Below are positions 8,131-16,553 of a stretch of 64,000 bases of DNA, one piece after another. The DNA lies in assembly GCF_016921115.1 (NCBI RefSeq), contig NZ_JAFFZS010000036.1, forward strand, positions 1-64,000, given 5' to 3'. The translations under genes were made by a program, and so were the position numbers. How positions within the stretch are numbered: the stretch's first letter is position 1; each line of letters opens with the position of its first letter. This DNA is from Streptomyces actuosus (GTDB lineage: Bacteria; Actinomycetota; Actinomycetes; Streptomycetales; Streptomycetaceae). The notes beneath the pieces were generated by a model. It saw only the letters and a list, made by a program, of their open reading frames with translations. It ran no database searches and was not told where the DNA came from.

Positions 8131-9357
8131 TCAGACGCCCAGCGCCCGCAGCCGCTCCTCGGCCCGCTCCGGCGCGTACAGGTACTCCACGACCATCGCC
8201 CCCGCCCCCACCAGGGCGGCCCGCTCCCCCAGCCGCGAGGTCACCACGTCCAGGTGGGCCGTCGAGCGCGGCAGCGCCCGCTGGTACAACAGCTCCCGTA
8301 CCCCTGTCAGGAACGGTGTTCCGGCCAGATCCCCGGCGATCATGAGCACGCCCGGATTGAGCAGGGTCACCACCGTCGCCAGCACGTCCCCGACCCGGCG
8401 CCCGGCCTCCCGCGCGAGCCCGGTCGCCTCCGGGTGCCCGGACGCGAGCAGTTGCCGCACGTCGGAGCCGGAAGCTGCCGGGACCCCGGCCTCCACCAGC
8501 CGCCGGGCCACGGCGCCTCCGCTGGCGACCGCGGCCAGACACCCGTAGGACCCGCACCGGCACAGCGCGTCCGCGCCCTCCGGGACGCGGATGTGGCCGA
8601 TGTCGCCGGCGCCGCCGTCGATGCCGCGGAAGACGGAGCCGTCGACCACGACGCCCGCGCCTATGCCGGTCGACACCTTGACCAGGACGAACGCCGAGCA
8701 ACCCGGGTAGGACGTGCGCTGCTCGCCGTAGGCCATGAGGTTGGCGTCGTTGTCCACCAGGACCGGGACCGGGCCGGCGCCCGTGTGCTCGCCGAAGGCC
8801 CTGGCCAGCCGGCCCCGTATGTCGTAGCCGTCCCAGCCGGGCATGATCGGCGGCTGGACGACCCGGCCGGTCTCGCTGTCGACGGGCCCGGGGACGGCCA
8901 GGCCGATGCCGCACACCTCGCCCGCGCGGTGCCCGGCCTCGTGCAGCAGGTCGGCGAACCAGCGGCCCAGCTCACCGAGAACGGCGTCCGGACCCTGCTC
9001 GACGACCAGGGCGCCGGAGCGCTCGCCGAGGATCTCGCCGGTGAGGGTGAGGACGGCCGCGCGGGCATGCCGGGTGTCGAGGTCGGCGACGAGGACGACC
9101 GCATGCTCGTCGTCGAACTCCAGGGTGATCGAGGGGCGTCCGCCGAGCGGCGATCCGACCGGGCCGCCGGCTCCCTCGCGCAGCCAGCCCGCGCGGAAGA
9201 GCCGCTCCAGGCGCTGGCCGACCGTGGCCCGGGACAGCCCCGTCACCTGCTGGAGCGCGCCGCGGGTCGTCGCGCGTCCACTGCGGACGAGTTCGAGCAG
9301 ATCGCCGGCGCTCGCCTGGCTTCCGCCTCGTCCGGTCCTGCCCGGCCGTCCGGTCAT
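8131..9357 (-). CDS. ROK-family transcriptional repressor
   Basis: About 408 residues. An N-terminal winged helix-turn-helix (TTRGALQQVTGLSRATVGQRLERL) is followed by a sugar-kinase-like ROK domain with the DNDAN catalytic loop and a cysteine cluster CRCGSYGC typical of the zinc site. The usual ExGH motif appears as DIGH and the residue after the last cysteine pair is not acidic, so this is probably a sugar-responsive repressor rather than a kinase. ATG at 9357 is preferred over an in-frame GTG two codons earlier because AAGGGGG lies at correct spacing. It is divergent from two glycoside-processing genes, its likely targets. Confidence 0.9.
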   Translation of the reverse strand: MTGRPGRTGRGGSQASAGDLLELVRSGRATTRGALQQVTGLSRATVGQRLERLFRAGWLREGAGGPVGSPLGGRPSITLEFDDEHAVVLVADLDTRHARAAVLTLTGEILGERSGALVVEQGPDAVLGELGRWFADLLHEAGHRAGEVCGIGLAVPGPVDSETGRVVQPPIMPGWDGYDIRGRLARAFGEHTGAGPVPVLVDNDANLMAYGEQRTSYPGCSAFVLVKVSTGIGAGVVVDGSVFRGIDGGAGDIGHIRVPEGADALCRCGSYGCLAAVASGGAVARRLVEAGVPAASGSDVRQLLASGHPEATGLAREAGRRVGDVLATVVTLLNPGVLMIAGDLAGTPFLTGVRELLYQRALPRSTAHLDVVTSRLGERAALVGAGAMVVEYLYAPERAEERLRALGV

Positions 9358-9477
9358 GCGCACCCCCTTGTGTTTCTCAAGCTTGCATTACATATTGGGT
9401 TTTGCGTGTTAAATAGACGTAACCCTACGGTGGCCACGGCCGAACCCGTCGGCCGGACGTCTTTCGGGGAGTCCCGA
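9358..9477. promoter_or_regulatory. Divergent control region, ROK gene / glycosidase operon
   Basis: A 120-base spacer whose centre (about 9371-9415) is strikingly AT-rich for this genome. It includes TTGCAT, ATATTGGG and TTAAATAG. It must contain both promoters and is the probable ROK operator region. I cannot assign exact -10/-35 elements. Confidence 0.5.
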
Positions 9478-10896
9478 GTGGATCGCACTGCCCAGCTCAC
9501 CACCCGCCGCGCCGAGCGCGACATTGCATACGATCCGCCGCCCACGGCGGATGCGCTGCACGTCAGGGCCGCACGGGTGCTCGAGGGCAACTGGACGGGC
9601 GCCTCCACGGTCCCTTCCCGCGGGCTGTACCCGCACCAGTGGTCGTGGGACTCGGCGTTCATCGCCGTCGGCCTGAGGCATCTGTCACCGTTACGGGCCC
9701 AGACGGAGCTGGAGACGCTGCTGGCCGCGCAATGGGGCGACGGACGCATCCCGCACATCGTCTTCAACCCCTCCGTCCCGCTGGACGCGTACTTCCCCAG
9801 CCCCGACTTCTGGCGCTCCTCCACCGCCGGGCGCACCGCGGGCGCCCCGCGCACCGTACAGACGTCGGGCATCGTGCAGCCACCGGTGCACGCGCTGGCG
9901 GCCTGGCTGGTGCACCGCGCCGACCCGGGGCTTTCCCGGGCGCGCGGCTTCCTGGAGCGGGTCCACCCGCGGCTGGCGGCCTGGCACCGGTACCTGCTGC
10001 ACCGTCGCGACCTCGGCGGCGCCGGCCTGGCCTCCGTGGTGCACCCGTGGGAGCAGGGCATGGACAACAGCCCCTGCTGGGACGCGCCGCTCGCCCGTGT
10101 CGCCCCGGCACCCGCCCGTTCCTTCCGGCGTGCCGACCTCGACCACGGGGCCGCGCAGGACCGGCCGACGGATCTGGACTACGGGCGCTACGTACGGCTG
10201 GCCGCCGACTACCGGGACCGCCACTACGCCGACGGGAGAAGCGACTTCGCCGTCGAGGACCCCGCCTTCAACGCCCTGCTCATCGCCTCCGAGCACGCGC
10301 TCGCCCGGATCGCGCACGAACTGGGGGCGACGGGGACGGCCCGCCATGCGCGGGCGGAGAGGCTGACGGGTGCGCTCGTCGAGCGGCTGTGGGACCCGGC
10401 GGCGGGCATGTTCCTGTGCCGGGACCTGTGCGACGGGCGGCCGATCGGCGAGCGCAGCGTGTCCGGGCTGATCCCGCTGCTGCTGCCGGGGCTGCCCCGC
10501 GACATCACGACCGCGCTGGTCGGCACGCTCACCGGCCCGCACTTCGGGCTGGGCCGCTCCACCCGGCTGGTGCCCAGCTACGACCTGCTCGGCGAGGCCT
10601 TCGACCCGCACCGCTACTGGCGAGGGCCGGCCTGGTTCAACACCGCCTGGCTGGTGGAGCGGGGGCTGCGGGCGCACGGCGAGCGCGACCGGGCCGACGC
10701 CCTCGCCGAGGCGGTCCTCACCAGCGCCGCCGGCTCCGGCTTCGCCGAGTACGTCGACCCGTACACCGGCGCCGCCTGCGGGGCCACCGGCTTCAGCTGG
10801 ACCGCGGCTCTCGCGCTCGACCTTCTGCACAGCACCACGCACCACGACAGCGCAGTCGACGACGATCGGACAGTCAGGGGAGGGGACCGGGGATGA
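9478..10896 (+). CDS. GH63-like glycoside hydrolase (glucosylglycerate/mannosylglycerate hydrolase type)
   Basis: A 472-residue (alpha/alpha)6-barrel protein without signal peptide, so cytoplasmic. Family signatures visible are GLYPHQWSWDSAF, WEQGMDNSPCWD (likely catalytic aspartate region), HRYWRGPAWFNTAWL and ATGFSWTAAL. GTG at 9478 follows GGGGAG by 6 bases. The substrate is not provable here; glucosylglycerate-type osmolytes or short alpha-glucosides are plausible. It overlaps the next gene by 4 bases (ATGA), so the two are co-translated. Codon 72 is TTA (9691-9693), which in Streptomyces needs the bldA leucyl-tRNA; I noticed no other in-frame TTA in the window. Confidence 0.85.
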   Translation: MDRTAQLTTRRAERDIAYDPPPTADALHVRAARVLEGNWTGASTVPSRGLYPHQWSWDSAFIAVGLRHLSPLRAQTELETLLAAQWGDGRIPHIVFNPSVPLDAYFPSPDFWRSSTAGRTAGAPRTVQTSGIVQPPVHALAAWLVHRADPGLSRARGFLERVHPRLAAWHRYLLHRRDLGGAGLASVVHPWEQGMDNSPCWDAPLARVAPAPARSFRRADLDHGAAQDRPTDLDYGRYVRLAADYRDRHYADGRSDFAVEDPAFNALLIASEHALARIAHELGATGTARHARAERLTGALVERLWDPAAGMFLCRDLCDGRPIGERSVSGLIPLLLPGLPRDITTALVGTLTGPHFGLGRSTRLVPSYDLLGEAFDPHRYWRGPAWFNTAWLVERGLRAHGERDRADALAEAVLTSAAGSGFAEYVDPYTGAACGATGFSWTAALALDLLHSTTHHDSAVDDDRTVRGGDRG

Positions 10897-12833
10897 CGGA
10901 ACGGCATCATCTGCTCGTGTACGGGGGGACGTTCGCCGCCGTGGGCGACGGCGGCGACATCAGCGGGGTACGGGGCGGCGGCCACGCCCCGGACGGACTG
11001 TTCGTACGGGACGCCCGGCATCTGAGCCGCTGGCAGCTGACCGTCGACGGCGCGGTGCCCGAGACGCTCGCGCCCGTCGCCGACGGCGACACCGCGCGCT
11101 GCGTGCTGGTCCCGCGCGGCGGCCGCAACGAACCGCCCGCCTGCACCCTCTTCCGCGAACAGGCCGTCGGGGACGCCTCGTTCGTGGAGTCGCTGCGGAT
11201 CACCAGCAACCGTCCGGTGGCCACCCGGGTCCGGCTCGCCATCACCGCGGACGCCGACTTCGCCGACCAGTTCGAGCTGCGCTCCGACCACCGCACCTAC
11301 GTCAAGACCGGCGCCATGCGCTCCCGTCAGGTCCTCGACCACGGGCTGGAGTTCGTCTACCGCCGCGGCGAGTGGCGGTCGTGCACGACGGTCGCGGCCG
11401 AGCCCGCCCCGGACGCCGTCGAGGAGACCGGCGCAGGCGCCCGCCGCCTGGTGTGGTCCCTGGACCTGGAGCCGCACGGCACCGCGGAGCTGACCCTGCG
11501 GGTGATGGCTCGCCCGCACGGGGAGAAGCGGGCGCTGCGGGTGCCCCGCTCCCCGGCCGCGGTGACCGAGCAACTGCTGGCGGCGGAGGGCGCGTTCGTG
11601 GAGGGCGTGGCCTTCCCGACCGGCTGGCCGGAGCTGGCCGCCGCCTGCGCGCGGGGCCTGGCCGACCTCGCCGCGCTGCAGGTCCCGGCGACCGGACCGG
11701 ACGGGGAGGAGCTGCGGGTCCCGGCGGCCGGCGCTCCCTGGTTCCTGACCCTGCTGGGCCGCGACGCGCTGCTCACCTCCCTGTTCGCCCTCCCCTACCG
11801 ACCCCAACTGGCCGCCGCGACGCTGCCCGCGCTCGCCGCGACACAGGCGACCGAGGCGGGTTCGGCGTCGGTGGCGCAGCCGGGCAAGATCGTGCACGAG
11901 GTGCGGCACGGCGAGCTGGCGCACTTCGGGCAGGTGCCGTTCGGCCGCTACTACGGCTCCGTCGACGCCACTCCGCTCTTCCTCGTGCTGCTCGGGGCGT
12001 ACGTCGAGCGGACCGGCGACGCGGCCACGGCCCGCCGGCTGGAGCAGCACGCGCGGGCCGCGATCGGCTGGATGCTCGACCACGGCGGTCTCACCTCCCG
12101 CGGCTACCTGGTGTACCGGGCGGACCGCGGCGGCCTCGCCAACCAGAACTGGAAGGACTCCCCGGGCGCGATCTGCTCGGCCGACGGCACCCGGCCCACG
12201 GGGCCGGTGATGGCCGCGGGCGCCCAGGGCTACGCCTACGACGCACTGCGCCGCACGGCGTGGCTGGCGCGCACGGTGTGGGAGGACGAGGTGTACGCCG
12301 CCCTGCTCGAACAGGCGGCCGGTGATCTGCGGGACCGCTTCCAACGGGACTTCTGGATGCCGGAGCGCTCCTTCCCGGCGCTGGCGCTGGACGGCGACGG
12401 CCGCCCGGTCGACGCGCTGGCCTCGGACGCCGGGCATCTGCTGTGGTCGGGGCTGCTGGACAAGGAGTACGGCGAGATGGTGGGCCGGCGGCTGCTGGAG
12501 CCGGACTTCTTCTCCGGCTGGGGGGTGCGCACGCTGGCCGCGGGCCAGGAGGCGTACCACCCGCTGTCGTACCACCGGGGTTCGGTGTGGCCGCACGACA
12601 ACGCGCTGATCACCCTGGGCCTGGCCCGCTACGGCCTGCACGACGAGGCCCGCACGGTCGCCCACGCCCTGGTCGACGCGGCGACGGCGGCCGGCCACCG
12701 GCTGCCGGAGGTGCTCGCCGGGTACGGACGGGACACGCACGCGGAGCCGGTGCCGTACCCCCACGCGTGCGTGCGGGAGTCGAGGTCGGCGGCGGCGCCA
12801 CTGGCCCTGCTCACCGCGGTGGGCGGGGCGTAG
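10893..12833 (+). CDS. Amylo-alpha-1,6-glucosidase-type protein (glycogen-debranching N-terminal domain)
   Basis: 646 residues. The first 230 residues match the beta-rich N-terminal domain of bacterial glycogen-debranching-like proteins (GLFVRDARHLSRW, SLRITSNRPV). The rest is an (alpha/alpha)6 barrel with FLTLLGRDALLTS, QNWKDSPGA and YHRGSVWPHDNA, where the catalytic acids of GH15/GH63/GH133-like enzymes lie. No signal peptide is seen. It overlaps the preceding GH63-like gene by 4 bases with AGGGGA just upstream. The pair, opposite a ROK repressor, looks like an intracellular unit for breaking down an alpha-linked saccharide. Exact linkage specificity is unknown. Confidence 0.85.
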   Translation: MTERHHLLVYGGTFAAVGDGGDISGVRGGGHAPDGLFVRDARHLSRWQLTVDGAVPETLAPVADGDTARCVLVPRGGRNEPPACTLFREQAVGDASFVESLRITSNRPVATRVRLAITADADFADQFELRSDHRTYVKTGAMRSRQVLDHGLEFVYRRGEWRSCTTVAAEPAPDAVEETGAGARRLVWSLDLEPHGTAELTLRVMARPHGEKRALRVPRSPAAVTEQLLAAEGAFVEGVAFPTGWPELAAACARGLADLAALQVPATGPDGEELRVPAAGAPWFLTLLGRDALLTSLFALPYRPQLAAATLPALAATQATEAGSASVAQPGKIVHEVRHGELAHFGQVPFGRYYGSVDATPLFLVLLGAYVERTGDAATARRLEQHARAAIGWMLDHGGLTSRGYLVYRADRGGLANQNWKDSPGAICSADGTRPTGPVMAAGAQGYAYDALRRTAWLARTVWEDEVYAALLEQAAGDLRDRFQRDFWMPERSFPALALDGDGRPVDALASDAGHLLWSGLLDKEYGEMVGRRLLEPDFFSGWGVRTLAAGQEAYHPLSYHRGSVWPHDNALITLGLARYGLHDEARTVAHALVDAATAAGHRLPEVLAGYGRDTHAEPVPYPHACVRESRSAAAPLALLTAVGGA

Positions 12834-13199
12834 GAGGGCGGCGGCCCGGACACGGACGCCGGGCGCCCGGACGGCGGGGCAGGGGGATGCGGCGTCCGGG
12901 CGTCCGGTCCGCAGGACGGGCGCGGGTGGGGCACCGTGACGGGCGCCGTGCGGGCGCGTTGCGGCGGACGGCGGAAGGGCTCGGCGGCCATCGTCGGACG
13001 GGTGTGCCGGGCGCCCTGCGGGCGTGATGCCGCGGTGGCCCGGCCGGCCGGTTGGCGCGGGGTTTGCCGCCTGTTTGCCGGACGCTGGGTGAACTGGCTG
13101 AACGCGGACTCCGGCCACCCCGTACGGGAGGGCGGCGGGCACCGCCTCCCCCAGCGTGGGCCCGCCACTCCGCCATGCCGCGCACGGAAGGACCCCGGG
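12834..13199. other. Non-coding gap before the sulfatase gene
   Basis: 366 GC-rich bases. Reading frames here look like shadows with arginine/proline/alanine-rich composition. A direct repeat TGAAC-TGGC-TGAAC lies at about 13088-13102 and could be part of a promoter region. I see no clear terminator or RNA gene. Confidence 0.4.
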
Positions 13200-15272
13200 G
13201 TGCCCCAGGACACGAGCACACGCCAGGCAACGGAACCGGCCGAGACAGACAACGCCGACGCGGAGGTGCCGGCCGCGACGCGCGAGGACGCCGCCGGGGC
13301 ACCCCGCACACCGACCGTCCCGTCACCCGGGGGCGAGGCCCGGCAGCCCGGGACCCGGGCAAAGGCGGCCCCGCCCCCGGACGACGCCGCCGCGTCACCC
13401 GAGGCCGTGGTGTCGTCCGACGCCACCACGGCCCACGACGCCGTCCCGGCTCCCGGCGCCGGGAGCGCCGTGCCCGCGGAGAACGCCGTCCCGGCTCCCG
13501 CCACGGACACCGCCCCGCCCTCCGAGGCCGACGGCCCGGCCCCCTCGGGTCCTCCGCTGGCCCTGGCCGCCTTCCGTGCCGTCACCCGGCCCGCCCGCCG
13601 CGCGCGCCGGGCCGTTCGGCGCTGGAGGTCCGGGCATCCCGTCCCCGCCCGGGTGCTGTCGCTGGCCGTCACCGTGCTGGCGTTCGCGCTCGTCCTCACC
13701 GGGCTGCTGATGCCGAACCGGAGCGAGCAGTTCGCGCCGGCGGCGTTCGCCCGGATCCCGGTGGAGGGACTGCTCGCGGCGGCCGTGCTGCTCGTGCTGC
13801 CGCGCAGGCCGCGGGCCGTGGCGGCGGCGCTCGCGGGGCTGGTGCTGGGTGTGGTGACGGTGCTGGACCTGCTGGACATGGGGTTCAACTCGTATCTGGG
13901 CCGCGGGTTCAACGTGATCCTGGACTGGCCGCTGCTGGGCGACGCCGAGTCCTACGTCGCCGACACGATCGGCGGCACGTCGGCCCGGCTCGCCACCGTC
14001 GCACTGGTCGTGCTCGTCGGCGTGCTGCTCGCGCTGATGGCACTGGCGGTCGTCCGCATCGGCGGCCTGATCGGCCGTCACCCGACGCGCTCGACACGCG
14101 TGCTGCTGCTGTGCAGCACGGTGTGGATGACCTGCTCGGCACTGGACGTGCAGATCTCCGGTGTCCCGGTCGCCTCCGATCACACCGTGGAGATGGTCCG
14201 CTCCCGCGAACAGGCGGTGCGCGCGACGATCCGCGACGAGCGGGCGTTCGCGAAGGAGGCCAAGGCCGACGTCTTCGGGGCCACCCCGCCCGAGCAGCTC
14301 GTGCCGGACCTGCGCGGCAAGGACATGATCTTCACGTTCATCGAGAGCTACGGCCGCAGCGCCATCGAGGACCCGGTGACGGCTCCGGGCGTCGACAGCA
14401 CTCTCGATGCGAACACGCAGGCCCTGGCGGAGGCGGGCTTCCACGCCAAGAGCGGCTGGCTGACGTCGGCGACGTACGGCGGCAACAGCTGGCTGGGGCA
14501 CTCGACGTTCCTGTCGGGTCTGTGGATCGACAACCAGAGCCGCTACCGCACCGTCACCGCGGGCGACCACCTGTCCCTGACGAAGGTGTTCGAGAAGACC
14601 GGCGCGTGGGACACCGTCGGCGTGATGCCGGGCGTGCAGAAGGGCTGGCCGGAGCAGAAGTTCTACGGCCTGCAGAAGGTGTACGACGCTTTCCACCTGG
14701 GCTACCGCGGCCCGAAGTTCAGCTGGTCGACGATGCCGGACCAGTACGCGCTGGAGCGGTTCCAGCAGGTGGAGCACGGGCGCAAGCGCGACAAGCCGCT
14801 GATGTCGGAGCTCATCCTGACCTCCAGCCATCAGCCGTGGGCGCCGATCCCGAAGCTGGTCGGCTGGGACGAGCTCGGCGACGGCCGGATCTTCGGCCCG
14901 ATGGCGAAGGCGGGCAACGACCCCAAGGACATCATCACCGACTCGCAGCGCTCCAAGGAGGAGTACGGCAAGTCGATCGAGTACTCGGTGACCAGCCTGG
15001 TGCAGTGGCTCCAGCGCTACGGCACCGACGACACCGTGCTGGTCTTCCTGGGCGACCACCAGCCGATCGCGCGGGTCAGCGGCAACCACGCCAGCCGGGA
15101 CGTACCGGTGTCGATCGTCGCCAAGGACCCGAAGGTGCTGGAGAAGATCGCCGGGTGGAACTGGACGGACGGTCTGCGTCCGGCCCACGACGCCCCGGTG
15201 TGGAAGATGAACGCCTTCCGCGACCGCTTCCTGACGGCGTACGGCTCCGTGCCGCACCCGTCCGGGAGCTGA
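13200..15272 (+). CDS. LTA-synthase-like membrane sulfatase-fold protein
   Basis: 690 residues. GTG at 13200 follows GGAAGGA at proper spacing. The first ~150 residues are an Ala/Pro/Thr/Glu-rich, probably disordered cytoplasmic tail. Four to five membrane helices follow (VLSLAVTVLAFALVLTGLL, GLLAAAVLLVLP and others). The outer half is an alkaline-phosphatase/sulfatase domain with FTFIESYGRS, GGNSWLGHSTFLSGLW (nucleophile region) and FLGDHQP (metal ligands). Relatives transfer glycerol-phosphate groups or modify cell-wall polymers. The natural substrate is unknown. The stop abuts the convergent dus gene with no gap (TGATCA). Confidence 0.85.
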   Translation: MPQDTSTRQATEPAETDNADAEVPAATREDAAGAPRTPTVPSPGGEARQPGTRAKAAPPPDDAAASPEAVVSSDATTAHDAVPAPGAGSAVPAENAVPAPATDTAPPSEADGPAPSGPPLALAAFRAVTRPARRARRAVRRWRSGHPVPARVLSLAVTVLAFALVLTGLLMPNRSEQFAPAAFARIPVEGLLAAAVLLVLPRRPRAVAAALAGLVLGVVTVLDLLDMGFNSYLGRGFNVILDWPLLGDAESYVADTIGGTSARLATVALVVLVGVLLALMALAVVRIGGLIGRHPTRSTRVLLLCSTVWMTCSALDVQISGVPVASDHTVEMVRSREQAVRATIRDERAFAKEAKADVFGATPPEQLVPDLRGKDMIFTFIESYGRSAIEDPVTAPGVDSTLDANTQALAEAGFHAKSGWLTSATYGGNSWLGHSTFLSGLWIDNQSRYRTVTAGDHLSLTKVFEKTGAWDTVGVMPGVQKGWPEQKFYGLQKVYDAFHLGYRGPKFSWSTMPDQYALERFQQVEHGRKRDKPLMSELILTSSHQPWAPIPKLVGWDELGDGRIFGPMAKAGNDPKDIITDSQRSKEEYGKSIEYSVTSLVQWLQRYGTDDTVLVFLGDHQPIARVSGNHASRDVPVSIVAKDPKVLEKIAGWNWTDGLRPAHDAPVWKMNAFRDRFLTAYGSVPHPSGS

Positions 15273-16460
15273 TCAGCCCCCCGAGGTGTCCAGCTCCGCG
15301 TCCTCCGTGACGCCCGCGCAGTCGTAGGGGTCCTTCAGCCAGCCGTCCGGCAGCACCACCCGGTTGTTGCCGGACGTCCGGCCGCGGGGCCCGTCGGCGC
15401 CGGTCGGCCAGGGCTGGTCGAGGTCGAGTTCGTCCAGGCCGGCCCGCAGCTCCTGGAGGCCGGAGGTGATCGCGAGCCGCTTGCGCATCTCGGAGCCGAC
15501 GGCGAAGCCCTTGAGGTACCAGGCGACGTGCTTGCGGAAGTCGATGACGCCGCGGGACTCGTCGCCGATCCACTCGCCGAGCAGCGTGGCGTGCCGGACC
15601 ATGACGTCGGCGACCTCGCGCAGGGTGGGCCGCGCGTACTCCCCGGTGCGGCCCTCGAAGGCGGCGACCAGGTCCGCGAACAGCCACGGCCGGCCCAGGC
15701 AGCCGCGGCCGACGACGACACCGTCGCAGCCGGTCTCGCGGACCATCCGGAGCGCGTCGTCGGCCGACCAGATGTCGCCGTTGCCGAGCACCGGGATCTC
15801 CGGCACGTGCTCCTTCAGCCGGGCGATGGCGTCCCAGTCGGCGGTGCCGCCGTAGTGCTGGGCGGTGGTGCGGCCGTGCAGGGCGACGGCGGTGACGCCC
15901 TCCTCGACGGCGATGCGGCCGGCGTCGAGGTAGGTGAGGTGGTCGTCGTCGATGCCCTTGCGCATCTTCATCGTCACCGGCAGGTCGCCGGCCCCGCCGA
16001 CGGCCTCGCGCAGGATGGCCCGCAGCAGGTTGCGCTTGTACGGCAGGGCCGAGCCGCCGCCCTTGCGGGTCACCTTCGGCACCGGGCAGCCGAAGTTCAG
16101 GTCGATGTGGTCGGCGAGGTCCTCCTCGACGATCATGCGGACGGCCTTGCCGACGGTGGCCGGGTCGACGCCGTAGAGCTGGATCGAGCGCGGCTGCTCG
16201 GTGGCGTCGAACCTGATCAGCTGCATGGTCTTGTCGTTGCGTTCGACCAGGGCCCTGGTGGTGATCATCTCGCTGACGAAGAGGCCCTTGCCGCCGCCCG
16301 CGACGCGCCGCGACGCGCCTTTGCCGAATGATCCGCCTTCGGTGAATTCCCGGCACAGGGTACGGAAGGGCGCGTTGGTGATCCCCGCCATCGGCGCGAG
16401 CACGACGGGGGGCCGGACGGAGTGGGGGCCGATCTTCAGGGGCGAGGCGGTCGCGGGCAT
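15273..16460 (-). CDS. dus: tRNA-dihydrouridine synthase
   Basis: About 395 residues. An FMN-dependent enzyme that reduces uridines in tRNA D-loops using NADPH. Signatures are APMAGITNAPFRTLC, IQLYGVDP, NFGCPVPKVTRKGGGSAL (catalytic cysteine), HGRTTAQHYGG and GNGDIWS. The start is uncertain: ATG 16460 gives the homologue-like MPATASPLKIGP, while ATG 16478 has GGAG 3 bases upstream. Compared with E. coli DusB there is a Gly/Arg/Ser-rich insertion of about 17 residues after LCREF, encoded by a locally repetitive stretch (GCGACGCGCC twice near 16301-16320). It is convergent with the sulfatase gene. Confidence 0.93.
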   Translation of the reverse strand: MPATASPLKIGPHSVRPPVVLAPMAGITNAPFRTLCREFTEGGSFGKGASRRVAGGGKGLFVSEMITTRALVERNDKTMQLIRFDATEQPRSIQLYGVDPATVGKAVRMIVEEDLADHIDLNFGCPVPKVTRKGGGSALPYKRNLLRAILREAVGGAGDLPVTMKMRKGIDDDHLTYLDAGRIAVEEGVTAVALHGRTTAQHYGGTADWDAIARLKEHVPEIPVLGNGDIWSADDALRMVRETGCDGVVVGRGCLGRPWLFADLVAAFEGRTGEYARPTLREVADVMVRHATLLGEWIGDESRGVIDFRKHVAWYLKGFAVGSEMRKRLAITSGLQELRAGLDELDLDQPWPTGADGPRGRTSGNNRVVLPDGWLKDPYDCAGVTEDAELDTSGG

Positions 16461-16510
16461 CCCCCCATTCTGGCCCATCGGCTCCGCAGCGCACGACCAG
16501 ACCCGTGCAT

Positions 16511-16547
16511 AACTCATTAGTTAGTCGCACTATTGAAAGCGTAGGAT
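16511..16547 (+). promoter_or_regulatory. Promoter/operator of MFS gene
   Basis: AACTCATTAGTT (16511-16522) is an imperfect palindrome (arms AACT/AGTT). TAGGAT at 16542-16547 fits a -10 element and lies 6 bases before the ATG at 16554. The transcript may be leaderless, although AGGA is also placed to act as a ribosome binding site. Confidence 0.45.
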
Positions 16548-16553
16548 GGGCCC

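Noticed and set aside
7801..8345. Plus-strand frames in the ppdK-ROK spacer
   Set aside because: No ribosome binding site, Pro/Arg/Gly-rich composition, and overlap with the ROK gene on the other strand.
9639..10860. Alternative plus-strand frame running through the GH63-like gene into the debranching gene
   Set aside because: Only the part from 10893 encodes recognisable protein; the first 400 codons are out-of-frame shadow of the GH63-like gene.
13052..15310. 752-codon plus-strand frame overlapping the sulfatase gene
   Set aside because: Shadow of the real frame; extremely Arg/Gly/Pro-rich and lacking the membrane helices and metal motifs.
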